This document shows, piece by piece, positions 6,899 to 7,175 of a stretch of DNA of 7,175 bases. This stretch comes from JALHRI01 sp044351685 (GTDB taxonomy: Bacteria > Pseudomonadota > Alphaproteobacteria > Rickettsiales > UBA3002), in assembly GCA_044351685.1 (NCBI GenBank), contig JBILFK010000077.1, positions 1 through 7,175 of the forward strand, in the 5' to 3' direction. Positions within the stretch are counted from its first letter, which is position 1; the number at the start of each line of letters is the position of its first letter. Under the pieces are notes generated by a model that was not told the DNA's origin, ran no database searches, and was given only the letters and a program-made list of their open reading frames with translations. The position numbers were made by a program, and so were the translations under genes.

Positions 6899-7175
6899 TT
6901 ACGCACTCAGGCCGCTAAGGTAAAGCTGATATAACGCCACCGCTGCCGCGTTGGAGGCATTTAGGCTTTCCATCTGTGGATGAATCGGCAGTTTTATCAG
7001 CTCGTCGCAGCGTTCGGCGGTTAAGCGGCGCAGGCCTGCACCTTCGGCACCCAGCACCAGTGCGGTTTTAGCGGTGGGGCGGGTGGTGTGGAGTGCAGTT
7101 TTGGCGCTGCCATCGAGCCCCATCACCCAATAACCTTCTTCCTGCAACTCTAAAATACTGCTGGCGAGGTTGGTA
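6899..7175 (-). CDS. SpoU/TrmH-family RNA 2'-O-methyltransferase, RlmB-like (5' end cut by window)
   Basis: The C-terminal 91 residues of a SPOUT-class methyltransferase that uses S-adenosylmethionine to methylate a ribose 2'-OH in RNA. The frame runs open through the window edge, so the N-terminus lies beyond 7175; the TTG at 7147 is an internal leucine codon, not a start. The segment begins TNLASSILELQEEGYWVMGL, matching the RlmB/TrmH group-3 stretch before the knot. SPOUT motif 2 follows as ALVLGAEGAGLRRL, then CDELIKLPIHPQMESLN and ASNAAAVALYQLY, which is motif 3 with the conserved SLN that helps build the cofactor-binding knot. RlmB methylates G2251 of 23S rRNA in E. coli, but related TrmH proteins modify tRNA, and with the N-terminal domain missing the substrate is not settled. 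It is the most upstream gene here, on the same strand and 9 nt before pmbA, so it probably shares the transcript. Confidence 0.92.
   Translation of the reverse strand, partial: TNLASSILELQEEGYWVMGLDGSAKTALHTTRPTAKTALVLGAEGAGLRRLTAERCDELIKLPIHPQMESLNASNAAAVALYQLYLSGLSA

Noticed and set aside
7145..7147. TTG as a start for an 82-residue small protein.
   Set aside because: The frame stays open upstream to the window edge, and the residues there (TNLASSILE) continue the SpoU-family match, so this is an internal codon of a larger gene.

Overview
The window is a compact, single-direction gene cluster on the minus strand. It encodes most of the late stages of lipid A (Kdo2-lipid A) assembly and its flipping across the inner membrane, so the source is a Gram-negative bacterium. 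The gene set (a PmbA/TldE protein, a DUF374 acyltransferase, waaA and lpxK together) and the moderately GC-rich coding style fit an alphaproteobacterium best. That placement is an inference from gene order and protein flavour, not from a marker gene.

Transcription order is right to left. (1) 7175-6899 is the C-terminal part of a SpoU/TrmH-type rRNA 2'-O-methyltransferase, cut by the window edge. (2) 6889-5552 is PmbA/TldE. (3) 5552-3786 is an MsbA-type ABC exporter. (4) 3789-3103 is a DUF374 lysophospholipid-acyltransferase-like protein with a GTG start, possibly LpxJ-like. (5) 3103-1835 is WaaA/KdtA, the Kdo transferase. (6) 1838-858 is LpxK, the lipid A 4'-kinase. (7) 871-1 is an LpxL/HtrB-type late acyltransferase, cut by the window edge within its last few codons.

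The genes fit one pathway. LpxK phosphorylates the tetraacyl disaccharide to lipid IVA, WaaA adds Kdo, LpxL (and possibly the DUF374 protein) adds secondary acyl chains, and MsbA flips the product to the periplasmic face. The methyltransferase and PmbA are not lipid A enzymes and look like upstream passengers or co-transcribed housekeeping genes.

Packing is extreme. From pmbA onward every junction is an overlap (TAATG, GTGA, TAATG, ATGA, then 14 nt), and the only gap is 9 nt, between the methyltransferase and pmbA. No intergenic room exists for a promoter or terminator, so the window is the interior of a translationally coupled operon. I saw no RNA genes, mobile elements, CRISPR arrays or long repeats, and no plus-strand gene that I would defend. 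Nothing here amounts to a new biological system. The most interesting point is the pairing of two late-acyltransferase types, one lacking the canonical HX4(D/E) motif, in one lipid A operon.
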